Positions 14,687-22,852 of a stretch of 64,000 bases of DNA are shown in pieces. The stretch comes from Nitrosopumilus zosterae (GTDB lineage Archaea > Thermoproteota > Nitrososphaeria > Nitrososphaerales > Nitrosopumilaceae): assembly GCF_025998175.1 (NCBI RefSeq), contig NZ_AP026695.1:124001-188000 (forward strand). The letters are read 5' to 3'. How positions within the stretch are numbered: position 1 is the first letter of the stretch; every line of letters starts with the position of its first letter. Under the pieces are notes generated by a model, which saw nothing but the letters and a program-made list of their open reading frames with translations, was not told where the DNA came from and made no database searches. A program made the translations under genes and the position numbers.

Positions 14687-15766
14687 ATGAAAGCAGTAGT
14701 ATACAATGAATATGCACCAGATGATAATTTTTCTAAAATCCTCAAAGTCCAGGATATAGATGACCCAAAACCAAAAGCAGATGAAGTTGTCTTTAAAGTA
14801 AAAGCAGCTGCTCTGAATTATAACGATATTTGGGGAATGAGAGGAGTGCCTGTTGCTGTTCCATTACCACATGTTTCAGGTTCCGATGCTGCTGGAGATG
14901 TTATAGCAGTTGGTGAAGATGTTAAAAATATCAAAGTTGGAGATAGAGTTGTCTCTCACTCAAACATGTCTTGCAGAGTTTGTAAAGCATGTACTGACGG
15001 AAGAGAATTTGATTGTATTAATAGGACCATTTGGGGATTTCAAACTGGTCCAACTTGGGGAGCTTTTCAAGAAGTAACACACCTTCCAGAAGTTAATGTT
15101 TCAGTTATTCCAGAAGGAGTATCATATGATGACGCAGCAGCTGCATCCATGACATTACTTACATCATGGCATATGCTGGTTGGAAGAGCCAAAATTGTTC
15201 CAGGACAAACTGTCTTAATCATGGGTGGCGGCTCTGGAGTAGGAAGCTTTGGAATTCAGATTGCAAAATTATACAATTGTGATGTAATTGCAACAGCAAG
15301 TCCTGACAAACTAGACAAATGTCTAGAACTAGGAGCCGATTTTGCAGTAGATCATAGAAAAGAAGACTGGCATAAAGAAGTCAGAGCAATTTCAAAAGAA
15401 CTTGCAAAGAAAAAAGGTGAAGCACCAGGAATTGATGTTTCCTTTGATCATATTGGTGAAACACACTGGAACAAACAACTTACCTTACTAAAATATGGAG
15501 CAACTCTAGTTTCATGTGGTGCAACAACAGGATACGATGCACAAACTGATCTTAGACATATTTTCTTTAAAGGAACAAACATCCTAGGTTCTACACAAGG
15601 AACCAAAGCTGAATTAGATCAAGGTCTTTATTGGATGGGTCAAGGCAAAATTAAAGCAGCAATTGACTCAACATATTCCTTTGAGCAAGCAGCAGAGGCT
15701 CATACAAAGATGTTAACTGGAAAAGGTCTCTTTGGCAAAATCTTAATGAAGCCAGAGGGCACTTAA
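14687..15766 (+). CDS. Zinc-binding MDR-family dehydrogenase/reductase, copy 1
   Basis: 359 aa medium-chain dehydrogenase/reductase. Structural zinc cysteines: Cys96, 99, 102 and 110 (CRVCKACTDGREFDC). The catalytic zinc Cys is replaced (LNYNDIWG, residues 43-50), as in quinone/enoyl/acryloyl-CoA reductases. The nucleotide-binding turn GGGSGVG is in residues 177-184. A paralogue of the same length, about three quarters identical, is at 61257. Candidate roles include reduction of acryloyl-CoA or a semialdehyde in the 3HP/4HB cycle (inference only). TATA-like ATATAATTA is centred near 14658. A CitE-like gene follows after 7 nt. Confidence 0.85.
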   Translation: MKAVVYNEYAPDDNFSKILKVQDIDDPKPKADEVVFKVKAAALNYNDIWGMRGVPVAVPLPHVSGSDAAGDVIAVGEDVKNIKVGDRVVSHSNMSCRVCKACTDGREFDCINRTIWGFQTGPTWGAFQEVTHLPEVNVSVIPEGVSYDDAAAASMTLLTSWHMLVGRAKIVPGQTVLIMGGGSGVGSFGIQIAKLYNCDVIATASPDKLDKCLELGADFAVDHRKEDWHKEVRAISKELAKKKGEAPGIDVSFDHIGETHWNKQLTLLKYGATLVSCGATTGYDAQTDLRHIFFKGTNILGSTQGTKAELDQGLYWMGQGKIKAAIDSTYSFEQAAEAHTKMLTGKGLFGKILMKPEGT

Positions 15767-15773
15767 TCATTTA

Positions 15774-16628
15774 ATGACACAGCTTTTCAGAAGCCTTATT
15801 TTTGTTCCGGGAAATAATCCTAGATTTCTTGAAAAAGCAAAAAAATTACGTGCTGATATTGTCTGCTTTGATCTTGAAGATTCAGTACCAGACAATGAAA
15901 AAGTTAACGCAAGAAATCTTATCAAATCTGCATTAAAATCTAGACAATCTTATGAATCTTCAATTTTTGTTCGAACAAATTCTCCAACTTCAGGGAAAAT
16001 CTCTTCTGATCTTAAAGAAGTGGTCCAAAAAGGAATTGATGGTATTGTTATCCCAAAGGTAAATAATGTAAAAGAGATGGAAAAAATTGAGAAAATACTA
16101 TCAAAATTAGAAAAAACACGAAACCTAAAACCAATTCAAATAATTCCGTCAATTGAATCTGCAGAAGGTGTAGTTAACACGTATAACATTGCATCTTTTG
16201 GAAAAAGAGTTTATGCAGTAGTTTTTGGTGTTTTTGATCTTCTAAATGATCTAGGAGTTGAATATACAAAAGAATCAGAAGGTGCCAGATATTCTAGAGC
16301 AAAAATTCCTGTAGATGCACATGCTGCAGGAGTTGTGGCAATTGATGCCATCTGGCAGGATCTAAAAGATTCTAAAGGTTTTGCAAAAGATTGCAAACTG
16401 GGTAAAAGTTTAGGTTATTCAGGAAAAAGTATCATCCATCCAGATCAAATCTCTGTGGTGCACAAATTATTCCATCCTAATAAAAGTGAAATTTTCTGGG
16501 CTGAAAAAGTCTGTAAGGCATATCTTGAATCAATAAAGAAAGGTAAAGGTGCCACTATTGTTGATGGAAAAATGATAGATGAAGTACATTTCAAACAAGC
16601 AAAATCCCTTCTTGAAGTAGTAAAGTGA
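15774..16628 (+). CDS. CitE-like HpcH/HpaI aldolase/citrate-lyase family protein
   Basis: 284 aa. N-terminal RSLIFVPGNNPRFLEKAKKL and CFDLEDSVPDNEK (Asp/Glu metal ligands), IPKVNN, IIPSIESAEGV (a further Glu) and SGKSIIHPDQI mark the malyl-CoA/citryl-CoA lyase CitE-like group. Such stand-alone enzymes act on CoA thioesters of hydroxy-dicarboxylic acids. Starts 7 nt after the MDR dehydrogenase, so the two probably work on related acyl-CoA metabolism. Exact substrate unknown. Confidence 0.88.
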   Translation: MTQLFRSLIFVPGNNPRFLEKAKKLRADIVCFDLEDSVPDNEKVNARNLIKSALKSRQSYESSIFVRTNSPTSGKISSDLKEVVQKGIDGIVIPKVNNVKEMEKIEKILSKLEKTRNLKPIQIIPSIESAEGVVNTYNIASFGKRVYAVVFGVFDLLNDLGVEYTKESEGARYSRAKIPVDAHAAGVVAIDAIWQDLKDSKGFAKDCKLGKSLGYSGKSIIHPDQISVVHKLFHPNKSEIFWAEKVCKAYLESIKKGKGATIVDGKMIDEVHFKQAKSLLEVVK

Positions 16629-16636
16629 TATTGTAC

Positions 16637-17248
16637 TTATTCTAATGTTTGAAGTATTGATTTTACACTAGAACTTTTTTCCATAATTTTCTTTGGTATT
16701 ATTCCATTTACAACAGTTTTTCCCTTTTTAATATCTAAATTAATTTCTTGAAAAACACATTGAAGCTTAGATATTTTTTTACTTTCACTTAGAACTTTTC
16801 CAGTTTCAACAATCAACCCGTTGATCATCATATTTTCAATCTTTCTATATCCTGAAGTTTTTGGCGCTTTAGATTCTTTAAGGATTTGTGGAATTGTATA
16901 TTCTTTATCTAAAAGAGTTGTAATAATACATCTTGAGTCATATTCTCCGAACAATTCTAATATTGAATCTGATAAAATTGGGTTGATTATAGTTACAAAA
17001 TATTTTTCATTTGATTCTTTTATTCTGATGATTTTATCTAGACAATCTCTTTCAAATTTAGAAACATCTAGACTTGAATTTTTTTTGAGAACACTTGTAA
17101 ATTTTTGAAAATGTTCAATTGAAAGCTTTATGGACATTCCATGTTCTAAAAATAATTCACGTTCAACCTTATGGAGCAGTTCCAAATCCATTTTTTTCTT
17201 AATTTCAGATAGTAAAGCATTTGAAATTAATCTGTCAATTCCTCCCAT
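16637..17248 (-). CDS. Putative winged-helix transcriptional regulator
   Basis: 203 aa. The N-terminal 75 residues are helical and charged. A central sensor-like region (KYFVTIINPILSDSILELFG) is followed by a winged-helix reading: RCIITTLLDKEYTIPQILKESKAPKTSGYRKIENMMINGLI (residues 102-142). The wing and a C-terminal strand follow. Resembles group-specific thaumarchaeal regulators. It is divergent from the CheY-like gene with only 54 bp between them, so they may share control. No ligand-binding motif recognised. Confidence 0.6.
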   Translation of the reverse strand: MGGIDRLISNALLSEIKKKMDLELLHKVERELFLEHGMSIKLSIEHFQKFTSVLKKNSSLDVSKFERDCLDKIIRIKESNEKYFVTIINPILSDSILELFGEYDSRCIITTLLDKEYTIPQILKESKAPKTSGYRKIENMMINGLIVETGKVLSESKKISKLQCVFQEINLDIKKGKTVVNGIIPKKIMEKSSSVKSILQTLE

Positions 17249-17302
17249 TTATCAATTCTAGATAATGAAAAATATTAAAGCACTGTTTTTTTACTATCAT
17301 CT

Positions 17303-17653
17303 ATGTCCAAATCAGTAATTGTGATTGATGATGATGAGGATACTGTTAGACTATTTACTGAATTTCTTGAAGAAAGGGGAGTAAATGTTGTCGGAAATGG
17401 GTTTAATGGAACCTCTGCTGTTAAGCTATTCAAGGAAACTAATCCTGATGTAGTTCTAATAGATCTAAACATGCCTAACGGGAGTGGTTATTACGCAATT
17501 AAAAAAATTCAAGAAGTTAATCCCAAGGCACGGATTGTTGCTGTTTCTGCAGACAGTAATTACACTACGGAGGAAAAATTGGAAAAACTTAACATACCTC
17601 TTATTCAGAAACCATTCAAAATGGATCAAGTAATTTCAATCATAAATGATTGA
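17303..17653 (+). CDS. Single-domain CheY-like response regulator
   Basis: 116 aa receiver domain with no output domain. Acidic pocket Asp9-Asp10-Asp11, phospho-acceptor Asp54 (VLIDLNMPNG), Ser82 and Lys103 (QKPFK) all present, so it should be phosphorylatable. No histidine kinase or chemotaxis genes are nearby. Thaumarchaea often encode such lone receivers. TATA-like AATATTAAAG is centred about 30 nt before the ATG. Divergent from the winged-helix gene; a ribbon-helix-helix-like gene follows. Confidence 0.92.
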   Translation: MSKSVIVIDDDEDTVRLFTEFLEERGVNVVGNGFNGTSAVKLFKETNPDVVLIDLNMPNGSGYYAIKKIQEVNPKARIVAVSADSNYTTEEKLEKLNIPLIQKPFKMDQVISIIND

Positions 17654-17708
17654 TCCCACTTTTGGAACATTTCATATAGTGTTATATTGTAAAATTCATA
17701 AAATTTCT

Positions 17709-17861
17709 ATGATTAAAATGAGTAAGCGAGTCACAATCATGATTGATGAAGACCTTGATAAAAAACTCCGACTTCGTCAAGCAAAATTAATTCAACAAGA
17801 ACAGACTTCATACAGTTATTCTAAAGTATTGAATGAATCACTGCGTAAAGTTCTAAAATAA
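17709..17861 (+). CDS. Small ribbon-helix-helix-like protein
   Basis: 50 aa from ATG 17709; ATG 17718 is an equally good start (47 aa). SKRVTIMIDEDLDKKLRLRQAKLI resembles the beta-strand plus first helix of CopG/MetJ ribbon-helix-helix repressors, and YSKVLNESLRKVL fits the second helix. Likely a dimeric DNA-binding protein. TATA-like TTATATT is centred near 17686. The stop is followed directly by a hairpin. Confidence 0.7.
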   Translation: MIKMSKRVTIMIDEDLDKKLRLRQAKLIQQEQTSYSYSKVLNESLRKVLK

Positions 17862-17878
17862 CTAGAGTAGAATCTAGT
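17861..17878 (+). terminator. Hairpin after the ribbon-helix-helix gene
   Basis: ACTAGA (17861-17866), 6-nt loop, TCTAGT (17873-17878), starting on the last base of the stop codon and followed by a T-rich run (17883-17898). Could be a terminator; archaeal termination needs mainly the T-run, so this is tentative. Confidence 0.3.
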
Positions 17879-17941
17879 AAGATTTTATTTCATTTATTAG
17901 AATAGGTTAAAGATAATGAATTATTATTATATTTTAGAAAA

Positions 17942-18646
17942 ATGATTGATCTTTTAGATCCTACAAATGTGATAACTAGGATGTTTAGTGCTGGAAAATA
18001 TGAAGAAATGTACAATTATTGTAAAAATCTATTGGAAAAAATTCCTAATGATATGATTGCACTTCAAAATATTGCATTATCATTAATTCATTTAAAAAAG
18101 TATGAGGAGGCAATTATGTATTGTGATAAAGTCTTAGAAATAAAAAATTCAGATACATATGCACTAAAAAATAAAATTTATGCCCTTGAAAATCTAAAAG
18201 AATATGAGCGAGTTTTAGAATTGTGTAAACTAATTCTTTCTACAAATCCCAATGATATTTGGGCTCTTAACAGTATGGGGTTATCTCTAAACGAACTAAA
18301 TCGCCATCCAGATGCTCTAGAATGTTATGATGCTTCTCTTCGAATAGATCCTAATGATGTTACAGCCTTGATGAATAAAGCTATTTCTCTTAGTCATCTC
18401 CAAAATTACAAAGATGCCATTGAATTTTATGACAAAGCTCAAAGTATTGATTCAACCTTAAAAGAAATTCCTCTTGCAAAATCGAGATTATTTGAAAAAT
18501 TAGGAATGGATGATGATGCATTTTTAGCTGCACAAGGAGTTTTAAACAAAGATATGCAAAAAATCAAAAATGACGCTAAGGAAAATGGGTTTTCTGTATT
18601 TCATCAATTCTGCGAAAATGAATTTCAAGATTATAATTCCAAATAA
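17942..18646 (+). CDS. TPR-repeat protein
   Basis: 234 aa with about five tetratricopeptide repeats (for example NMIALQNIALSLIHLKKYEEA-type units; DIWALNSMGLSLNELNRHPDA; DVTALMNKAISLSHLQNYKDA), each 34 residues. No signal peptide or membrane segment, so a cytoplasmic scaffold is expected. Similar in layout to the TPR protein at 62339. Partner unknown. ATG 17942 is used; ATG 17981 would remove 13 residues. Confidence 0.88.
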   Translation: MIDLLDPTNVITRMFSAGKYEEMYNYCKNLLEKIPNDMIALQNIALSLIHLKKYEEAIMYCDKVLEIKNSDTYALKNKIYALENLKEYERVLELCKLILSTNPNDIWALNSMGLSLNELNRHPDALECYDASLRIDPNDVTALMNKAISLSHLQNYKDAIEFYDKAQSIDSTLKEIPLAKSRLFEKLGMDDDAFLAAQGVLNKDMQKIKNDAKENGFSVFHQFCENEFQDYNSK

Positions 18647-18655
18647 TTACTATCA

Positions 18656-18727
18656 TTATTGAGTTTCAATATCAAAATCTAGTTCTGGTAGCATCCCTTC
18701 CCACCATTTTGGAATAAATTCTGACAT
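18656..18727 (-). CDS. Candidate 23-residue small protein
   Basis: A 24-codon frame beginning MSEFIPKWWEG and ending in an acidic tail, with no stop until TAA. On the minus strand GATCTATAAGG (18759-18749) contains a clear TATA box centred 26 nt upstream of the ATG, exactly the leaderless spacing used by neighbouring genes. Two adjacent Trp and Pro residues suggest interaction with a membrane or protein. Too short for homology by eye; promoter placement is the main support. Confidence 0.4.
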   Translation of the reverse strand: MSEFIPKWWEGMLPELDFDIETQ

Positions 18728-18759
18728 AAAACAAACGATTCAACCTTTCCTTATAGATC

Positions 18760-18926
18760 TTACGTATAGAAATGAATGAGATTGGAACTTAAGACCAGCA
18801 ACGATTTGTTTACTGGTGACAATTCCAACCATAACATATTGTCTAAAATAGTATTTAGGAACTACTGATGATTTGTATGAATGATTTGTTCATTAGTGTT
18901 TTAAGTAAATCTTGTAAATACATAAC
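18760..18926 (+). other. Intergenic segment with nested inverted repeats, possible small RNA
   Basis: TTGGAA (18782-18787) pairs with TTCCAA (18823-18828); inside it ACCAG (18794-18798) pairs with CTGGT (18813-18817). A plus-strand TATA-like ACGTATAG near 18762-18769 would start a transcript close to 18790, which includes the inner hairpin only. No open frame of interest. Function unproven. Confidence 0.25.
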
Positions 18927-19076
18927 ATGTCAACCTTAATTCAGTACAAATATGACAAAAACGCTGATCAGTCATTATCTCTGGAAGAAGATGAAATTAA
19001 AAATCCAGTTTCAGCCAACATTACAGCAATGGATATGATTGGATTAACTTGGATTCTTCAAGATGATGAATGGTGA
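18927..19076 (+). CDS. Small acidic hypothetical protein
   Basis: 49 aa, beginning MSTLIQYKYDKNADQ, with an acidic middle and a hydrophobic C-terminal section (TAMDMIGLTWIL). TATA-like TTTTAAGTAA is centred about 24 nt before the ATG, consistent with a leaderless gene. Not recognised. It precedes the riboflavin operon on the same strand but is separated by about 95 bp with its own predicted promoter. Confidence 0.5.
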   Translation: MSTLIQYKYDKNADQSLSLEEDEIKNPVSANITAMDMIGLTWILQDDEW

Positions 19077-19171
19077 TGTGTTTTACAACTCAAAATCTCT
19101 TAATTCTGGAATCTGTCTCTAAATTTGAATTCGAAAAGCTATTTTATACGTATAATTCATAACTATTTTTG

Positions 19172-19756
19172 ATGTTTACTGGAATTGTTGAAGGTGTTGG
19201 CACAGTGGAAAAAATTTCAAAAAATACAAAAAATCGTAGTGCAATTGAAATGACTGTAAATCTTGGAAAGCATTCTAAGGGATTAAAAATTGGGCAAAGT
19301 GTTGCTCTTAATGGTGTATGTCTTACTGCGACAAAATTGTCAAAATCCAGTTGTATTTTTGAAATGATTGAGGAAACTACTAAAAAAACAGATCTTGGTA
19401 ATCTAAAGGTCGGTGGAATTGTAAATATTGAAAGAAGTTTAAAAGCTGGTGAGAGACTTGAAGGACATTTTGTTTTAGGTCATGTAGATGGTGTTGGAAT
19501 AATTAAAAAAATTCTAAAAAAACCAAAAGAAGTACAAGTTTGGTTTGAAGTTCCAAAGAAATTATCAAAATATGTTGTGAAAAAAGGCTCTATTGCTATA
19601 GATGGAATTAGTTTAACTGTAGTTGATATCAAAAATTCACTTGCATCTGTTTCATTAATTCCTCATACCCTTGATATAACAAATTTTCATACAAAAAAAA
19701 TAGGCGATAAAGTTAATATTGAAACTGACATTCTTGGGAAATACATTCTAAAATAA
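19172..19756 (+). CDS. ribE: Riboflavin synthase, bacterial (lumazine-binding-repeat) type
   Basis: 194 aa from ATG 19172. Two lumazine-binding repeats: MFTGIVEGVGTVEK at the N-terminus and HFVLGHVDGVGII near residue 98. It dismutates two 6,7-dimethyl-8-ribityllumazine molecules into riboflavin plus a pyrimidine. This is the trimeric bacterial/eukaryotic enzyme, not the pentameric archaeal RibC found in methanogens. TATA-like TTATACGTATAA is centred about 22-26 nt upstream. First gene of a riboflavin operon running to 23495. Confidence 0.95.
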   Translation: MFTGIVEGVGTVEKISKNTKNRSAIEMTVNLGKHSKGLKIGQSVALNGVCLTATKLSKSSCIFEMIEETTKKTDLGNLKVGGIVNIERSLKAGERLEGHFVLGHVDGVGIIKKILKKPKEVQVWFEVPKKLSKYVVKKGSIAIDGISLTVVDIKNSLASVSLIPHTLDITNFHTKKIGDKVNIETDILGKYILK

Positions 19757-19834
19757 AGTCAATAATCTACAAATTTAGTGGTAATTACCAATTTTTTAGT
19801 AAACTTTATAATTAGATTAGAAAGATTTTTTATT

Positions 19835-20500
19835 ATGTCTCTTGAATCTGCACTACAATCTCTAAAACGAGGAGAATTTGTATTGTTATTTGATTCAGCT
19901 GGAAGAGAAAATGAGATTGACATGGTAGTTGCAGCTGAATTTGTTACTCCTGAACATGTTGCAAGAATGCGACAATATGCTGGTGGATTGTTGTGTATTG
20001 CAATTGATAATAATTTTGCAAAATCTCTTGAATTAAAGTACATGCATGAAATTCTTGCTGATTCTTCAATTTCAAATAAAGAAATGATTATGGGTTTGGC
20101 ACCATATGGAGATCATCCAACATTTTCTTTATCTGTAAATCACTATCAAACTTATACTGGAATTACTGATAAAGACAGATCATTAACAATTAGAGAAATG
20201 GCAAATATTTTTAATGTTGAAAATAAACAGAAAAAATTTGCATCATCATTTAAAACTCCTGGGCATGTTCCTTTATTGATTGCGTCTAAAGGATTATTAG
20301 CTGCACGACAAGGGCATACCGAAATGTCTGTTTATTTAGCTCAGGTTGCAGGTTTGACACCTGTTACTGCAATTTGTGAAATGATGGATGCTGAAACATA
20401 TTCTGCATTATCTGTAGATAAAGCAGAAAAATTTGCAAAACAAAATGGAATTCCATTAATTGATGGAAAAGAACTCTTAGAATACGCCAAGGTGCATTAG
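19835..20500 (+). CDS. ribB: 3,4-dihydroxy-2-butanone-4-phosphate synthase
   Basis: 221 aa from ATG 19835, chosen because TTTATAATTAG is centred 26 nt upstream; an in-frame upstream ATG (19778) lies before that TATA box. It converts ribulose 5-phosphate to the four-carbon unit of the lumazine ring. Signature sites: FDSAGRENEIDMVVAAE (metal-binding Glu/Asp), GLLCIAID, TGITDKDRS, TPGHVPLL and GHTEMSVYLA. No GTP cyclohydrolase II domain is fused, in agreement with the separate archaeal GTP cyclohydrolase III downstream. Confidence 0.96.
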   Translation: MSLESALQSLKRGEFVLLFDSAGRENEIDMVVAAEFVTPEHVARMRQYAGGLLCIAIDNNFAKSLELKYMHEILADSSISNKEMIMGLAPYGDHPTFSLSVNHYQTYTGITDKDRSLTIREMANIFNVENKQKKFASSFKTPGHVPLLIASKGLLAARQGHTEMSVYLAQVAGLTPVTAICEMMDAETYSALSVDKAEKFAKQNGIPLIDGKELLEYAKVH

Positions 20501-20502
20501 TA

Positions 20503-20919
20503 TTGAATATTGCAGTAGTGGTTTCGGAATTTAATGAGGAAGTGACATCTAGGATGCTTGCAGTAGCTCAAGAGAAGGCAATTACTTTGAAATTAAAAAT
20601 TTTGTATACGTGTAAAGTTCCTGGCGCTTATGATATGCCTATAATCGTAGATTCTTTATTGCAAAAAAATGATGTTGATGCTGTAGTTACTTTAGGTGCT
20701 ATTATTAAAGGACAAACAAAACATGATGAAGTAATTTCCCATTCTGCTGCTCAATCTCTGACTGCTTTATCTATAAAATACCAAAAACCTGTTTCTTTAG
20801 GAATATCTGGCCCTGGAATGCAAGAAAGACATGCTTATGCCAGAATTAGACCTGTTGCAGAACGCGCAGTAGAAGCTGTTGTAAAAATTTCTTATGAATT
20901 AAAGAGAATTCAAAAATGA
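20503..20919 (+). CDS. ribH: 6,7-dimethyl-8-ribityllumazine synthase
   Basis: 138 aa from TTG 20503, two bases after the ribB stop. It joins 5-amino-6-ribitylaminouracil with dihydroxybutanone phosphate. Typical sites: VVSEFNEE (aromatic Phe stacking residue), KVPGAYDMP, LGAIIKGQTKHDEVISH (catalytic His) and PVSLGISGPG. Length agrees with short archaeal RibH. The stop overlaps the next ATG by 4 nt. Confidence 0.95.
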   Translation: MNIAVVVSEFNEEVTSRMLAVAQEKAITLKLKILYTCKVPGAYDMPIIVDSLLQKNDVDAVVTLGAIIKGQTKHDEVISHSAAQSLTALSIKYQKPVSLGISGPGMQERHAYARIRPVAERAVEAVVKISYELKRIQK

Positions 20920-21668
20920 TTCAACTCAGTATATTAAAAATTACTGGTTATGGTCCTTGGACCTTGACATTGGGTAGTGATAGAGAGCATGAACTACAAA
21001 TGCTACAGGCATCACTATACAAAGAAGTACAAAAACTATTTTCTGAAAAGAACTGTCTCGTTTTTCTTAATAGAGCCGATGAATTTTTTGTAATTACTAA
21101 TGGTCTCAAATTAGAAGATCACATCGAAATTCAAAAAAAACTTGAAAACTTATTTGATATTCGTTTGGCAATATCCATTGGTTATGGTGAATCTCCTTTT
21201 GATGCAAATCTGAAGGCATATGATGGAAAGAAAAATAACATTATTTTAAATCAGGAACATAATATTTTTGGATTCGTTAAAAATGTACCTGATTCAAAAG
21301 TTTCAATCATGCATTTAGATGTAGATGATCTTACGTCACGAAGAAAAAATAATTCTCCTTATGAAATTACATCAATAATTTTTGAATTATATTCGAAAAT
21401 GTCAAAATATTTTCTTGCAAAAAATTCTCTTACATTTTTTATGGGTGGTGATAATTTCATGATAATTGCAAGTGAAGATGGTAAAAATTCTGTTCAGAAT
21501 TTTATTAACATGATTAAAGACAATGACAACATATCTTTGAATTGTGGAATAGGAAATGCATATACTAGTAGAGAAGCTGCAAAATTAGCCACAAAATCTC
21601 TTGACACAATACGAGAAATTCGAGATTCAGGAAAAGAAAAACCTGAAGTTTATGAATTATCATGTTAA
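20916..21668 (+). CDS. arfA: GTP cyclohydrolase III (archaeal type, ArfA)
   Basis: 250 aa. It opens the GTP imidazole ring to 2-amino-5-formylamino-6-ribosylamino-pyrimidinone 5'-phosphate, the first step of archaeal riboflavin (and F420 deazaflavin) synthesis. Diagnostic stretches: LSILKITGYGPWTLTLGSDREHELQ at the N-terminus, and two GGDEF-like half domains with IMHLDVDDLT (metal Asp pair) and FFMGGDNFMI. Unlike GTP cyclohydrolase II it keeps the formyl group, so a deformylase is needed. It overlaps both neighbours (4 nt and 7 nt). Confidence 0.92.
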   Translation: MIQLSILKITGYGPWTLTLGSDREHELQMLQASLYKEVQKLFSEKNCLVFLNRADEFFVITNGLKLEDHIEIQKKLENLFDIRLAISIGYGESPFDANLKAYDGKKNNIILNQEHNIFGFVKNVPDSKVSIMHLDVDDLTSRRKNNSPYEITSIIFELYSKMSKYFLAKNSLTFFMGGDNFMIIASEDGKNSVQNFINMIKDNDNISLNCGIGNAYTSREAAKLATKSLDTIREIRDSGKEKPEVYELSC

Positions 21669-22852
21669 TTAGAAATATTAGTGTATTACAAGGTTCAGAA
21701 TTAGATTTTGTCTTAAGAACTAATGTAAAAATTCAGAATAATGTATTTCAAAAAATTCAATCAAAAATACAAACTAACTCAAATGAAGAATCAGTAGACT
21801 GTGAAGGTCTTCTTTTAATTCCTGGTTTTATTAATGCACATACTCACATAGGAGATTCGATTGGAAAAGATGTTACGCTTAATAGCAGTGTAGATGAAAA
21901 AATCCATCCTGTATTTGGAGCTAAATCAAAAATCCTAAAAAATACATCGCAAGAAAATCTATCAAATTTTATGAAAAATACATGTCACTCAATGCTTCGA
22001 AAAGGAATTACAACATTTGTAGATTTTAGAGAAGGGGGATTAGATGGAGTAATCTTACTAAAAAAAGTACTATCTAACATTCCCATTCGTTCCATAATTT
22101 TAGGTAGACTTGAATTCTATCAAAAATCTACGGAAATTAAAAAAAACCTGCCATTACCTAAAGAAAAAACTGAAGATCTTAATCAACTTCTTAAAGAATG
22201 TGATGGGATTGGTGTCAGTGGAGCAAATGAAAATAGCACTTCTATTTTAGAATATTATTCAAAAACACCAAAACTTAGAGCAATCCATTCTTCTGAAACT
22301 ATACAAAGTATTTCAGCATCAAAGAAAGTTACAGGAAAATCTGAAACAATTAGAGCCTTGTCACTAAAACCTCATTTTCTGGTTCACATGACTTTTGCTT
22401 CAAAAAGTGATCTTACTATTTCAGCAAAAAAAACCCGAGGAATTGTCATTTGCCCAAGAGCCAACTCCTCTCTTGCTGAGGGTATTCCAGACATAGAATT
22501 GATGCAAAAGGCAGGATGCACACTGGCATTAGGAACAGATAATGTAATGATTAATTCTCCTGATATGTTCAGAGAAATGGATTTTCTTTGGAAAGCAACA
22601 ATGGGAATTCACAAAAAAAGAATTGATCCGAAAGAAATTCTTAAAATGTCTACAGTAAATGGAGGAAAAGTTTTGAACAAAGATATTGGAGTAATTGAAA
22701 ATGGAAAAATTGCTGATTGTATTTTTCTTGATAAACATGCTTTAGATTTAGAACCAATGCATAATCCACATGCATCAATTGTTCATAGAGCATCTGAATC
22801 TGCAATTAAAGCAGTAATGATTGGAGGTAAAATAGTATATGGAAAAATCTAA
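21662..22852 (+). CDS. Amidohydrolase-superfamily (COG0402-type) aminohydrolase in riboflavin operon
   Basis: 396 aa. Metal ligands of the amidohydrolase barrel: His60 and His62 (NAHTHIGD), His209 with Glu212 (IHSSE, the HxxE motif of deaminases), His242 (VHMTFAS) and Asp293 (LGTDN). The stretch CPRANSSLAEGIPDIELM followed by ALGTDN matches guanine/cytosine/5'-deoxyadenosine deaminase relatives. It overlaps arfA by 7 nt and arfC by 14 nt, so translation is coupled. I infer a riboflavin-pathway role, either C2 deamination of the diaminopyrimidine phosphate (an isocytosine) or deformylation of the ArfA product. Neither a RibD deaminase domain nor an ArfB gene is visible in the operon. Confidence 0.85.
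   Translation: MLIRNISVLQGSELDFVLRTNVKIQNNVFQKIQSKIQTNSNEESVDCEGLLLIPGFINAHTHIGDSIGKDVTLNSSVDEKIHPVFGAKSKILKNTSQENLSNFMKNTCHSMLRKGITTFVDFREGGLDGVILLKKVLSNIPIRSIILGRLEFYQKSTEIKKNLPLPKEKTEDLNQLLKECDGIGVSGANENSTSILEYYSKTPKLRAIHSSETIQSISASKKVTGKSETIRALSLKPHFLVHMTFASKSDLTISAKKTRGIVICPRANSSLAEGIPDIELMQKAGCTLALGTDNVMINSPDMFREMDFLWKATMGIHKKRIDPKEILKMSTVNGGKVLNKDIGVIENGKIADCIFLDKHALDLEPMHNPHASIVHRASESAIKAVMIGGKIVYGKI

Noticed and set aside
18649-19171. FMN riboswitch before the riboflavin operon
   Set aside because: No recognisable conserved RFN core or multibranch pairing; only short inverted repeats.
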